Of a stretch of 32,004 bases of DNA, positions 31,524-32,004 are shown piece after piece. The notes below the pieces were generated by a model that had not been told where the DNA came from, made no database searches, and saw nothing but the letters and a program-made list of their open reading frames with translations. Positions within the stretch are counted from its first letter, which is position 1; each line of letters starts with the position of its first letter. The stretch comes from CAMAUF01 sp046152925. GTDB taxonomy: Bacteria > Chloroflexota > Dehalococcoidia > Tepidiformales > Tepidiformaceae. The stretch lies in contig JBJXFX010000006.1 of the NCBI GenBank assembly GCA_046152925.1, positions 1-32,004 on the forward strand, in the 5' to 3' direction. Position numbers and translations under genes: made by a program.

Positions 31524-31910
31524 ATGCCGTGGGAAGTCGAATTTCATCCGGAGTGCGAGGCTTGGGCGACGGGACTAACACCCGGCGACCAGGAGCAGCT
31601 CGCGGCTGCCATCCGTGTCCTTCGCCAGATAGGCCCGGCGCTTGGCCGGCCGTTGGTCGACACGGTGAAAGGGACGCGAGTTCGCAATCTCAAGGAGCTC
31701 CGACCCGGCTCCGGCGGGTCGAAGGAGTTGCGCGTCTTGTTCGCGTTTGACCCAGTCCGGCGGGCCATTCTGCTGGTTGGCGGCGACAAGTCGCTCGACT
31801 GGCGTGGTTGGTACAACGTGAACATCGCAGTGGCGGAGGCGCGCTGGGCAGAGCACCTCCGCGCTAATGGTCCGGCGGGCCTCGGACGCCGCCGAAGGAG
31901 GGAACGATGA
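31524..31910 (+). CDS. HigB/RelE-type toxin (Gp49-like)
   Basis: A 128-residue protein of the RelE/HigB superfamily, which cleaves mRNA on the ribosome. Typical parts are VEFHPECEAWATGL, LRQIGPALGRPLVDTVKGTR, NLKELRPG..GSKELRVLFAF and RRAILLVGGDKS. It is a normal HigB length with an extra Arg-rich tail (GRRRRRER). The toxin gene comes first, as in higBA operons, and overlaps the antitoxin start (ATGA). Basic residues near the C-terminus could serve catalysis, as in other members. Confidence 0.85.
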   Translation: MPWEVEFHPECEAWATGLTPGDQEQLAAAIRVLRQIGPALGRPLVDTVKGTRVRNLKELRPGSGGSKELRVLFAFDPVRRAILLVGGDKSLDWRGWYNVNIAVAEARWAEHLRANGPAGLGRRRRRER

Positions 31911-32004
31911 GCTTGACGGATTTCGAACGGATGGTCCTCGCCCGCCCTGGCGCTCCCGAACGCGTTGCTGAGTTCGAGCGACAGATCCTCATGGCCCATG
32001 CCCT
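31907..32004 (+). CDS. Antitoxin of the HigBA-type pair, N-terminal part (cut by window edge)
   Basis: Starts at ATG 31907, preceded by GAAGGAGG inside the toxin end and overlapping the toxin stop by 4 nt. The 32 visible codons read MSLTDFERMVLARPGAPERV..., resembling the region before the helix-turn-helix of HigA/XRE antitoxins; the DNA-binding domain itself lies beyond the window. Assignment rests mainly on position after the toxin. Confidence 0.65.
   Translation, partial: MSLTDFERMVLARPGAPERVAEFERQILMAHA

Noticed and set aside
1..32004. CRISPR arrays, insertion sequences, prophage or integrase genes
   Set aside because: No regularly spaced direct repeats, transposase or integrase motifs, or terminal inverted repeats were found.

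Overview
The window is a dense, GC-rich (roughly two thirds G+C by eye) bacterial chromosome segment: about 32 protein genes, one gene remnant and three tRNA genes, with no insertion sequence, phage module or CRISPR array. Gene content and protein style suggest a Chloroflexota-like bacterium. Pointers are a MiaB starting MKYHIWTVGCQMNK, a short EF-Ts, a bifunctional penicillin-binding protein with a Thr/Pro-rich tail, tRNAs with encoded CCA, and a SerA next to a class V aminotransferase. That placement is inference, not proof.

Layout. 1-595 (minus): gatC and the start of gatA, divergent from a class A penicillin-binding protein (738-3791). 3788-5388: a stand-alone 10-formyltetrahydrofolate-hydrolase-like protein (minus), divergent from a short ArgA-type N-acetylglutamate synthase. 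5362-10466 (minus): the conserved run rpsB-tsf-pyrH-frr-uppS-cdsA, ending in a TVP38-type membrane protein. It is preceded by tRNA-Leu(CAA), an intrinsic terminator and tRNA-Gly(GCC). 10971-14100: a small accessory stretch between tRNA genes (DinB-fold protein, metallo-beta-lactamase-fold hydrolase, PD-(D/E)XK-like protein, OsmC-like protein, PilZ protein). 14225-17343: tRNA-Ser(GCT), miaB, then a Gfo/Idh oxidoreductase and a methyltransferase joined by overlapping start/stop codons. 17384-21203 (minus): cation exchanger, serA and its aminotransferase. 21321-25279 (plus): selA, rex, an AlkD-like glycosylase and an M20 peptidase. 25301-30115: DUF1015 protein, HIT protein, RNase PH and ComEC. 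30152-30568: a broken cyclase-LuxR gene. 30688 to the end: an SDR oxidoreductase and a HigBA-type toxin-antitoxin operon cut by the window edge.

How the genes work together. The rpsB-to-cdsA run couples translation (S2, EF-Ts, recycling factor), UMP supply and envelope lipid precursors. UppS makes the carrier used by the cell-wall polymerase encoded at 738. SerA and the aminotransferase probably make phosphoserine. MiaB probably modifies A37 of tRNA-Leu(CAA), which carries the A36-A37-A38 recognition sequence. SelA implies selenocysteine use, but selB, selC and selD are not in the window.

The strongest unexplained signal is regulatory. About eight genes that lack a Shine-Dalgarno sequence have a -10-like hexamer only 5-9 nt before the start codon (gatC, the PD-(D/E)XK-like gene, selA, the M20 peptidase, the HIT gene, comEC, the SDR gene, higB). 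This predicts leaderless mRNAs. Other points worth a look are a probable CTG start for rpsB, a penicillin-binding protein with 12 cysteines in six local pairs, and the cyclase-LuxR remnant. No gap longer than about 300 bases lacks a gene. I found no clearly new multi-gene system; the leaderless set and the accessory stretch are the best candidates.
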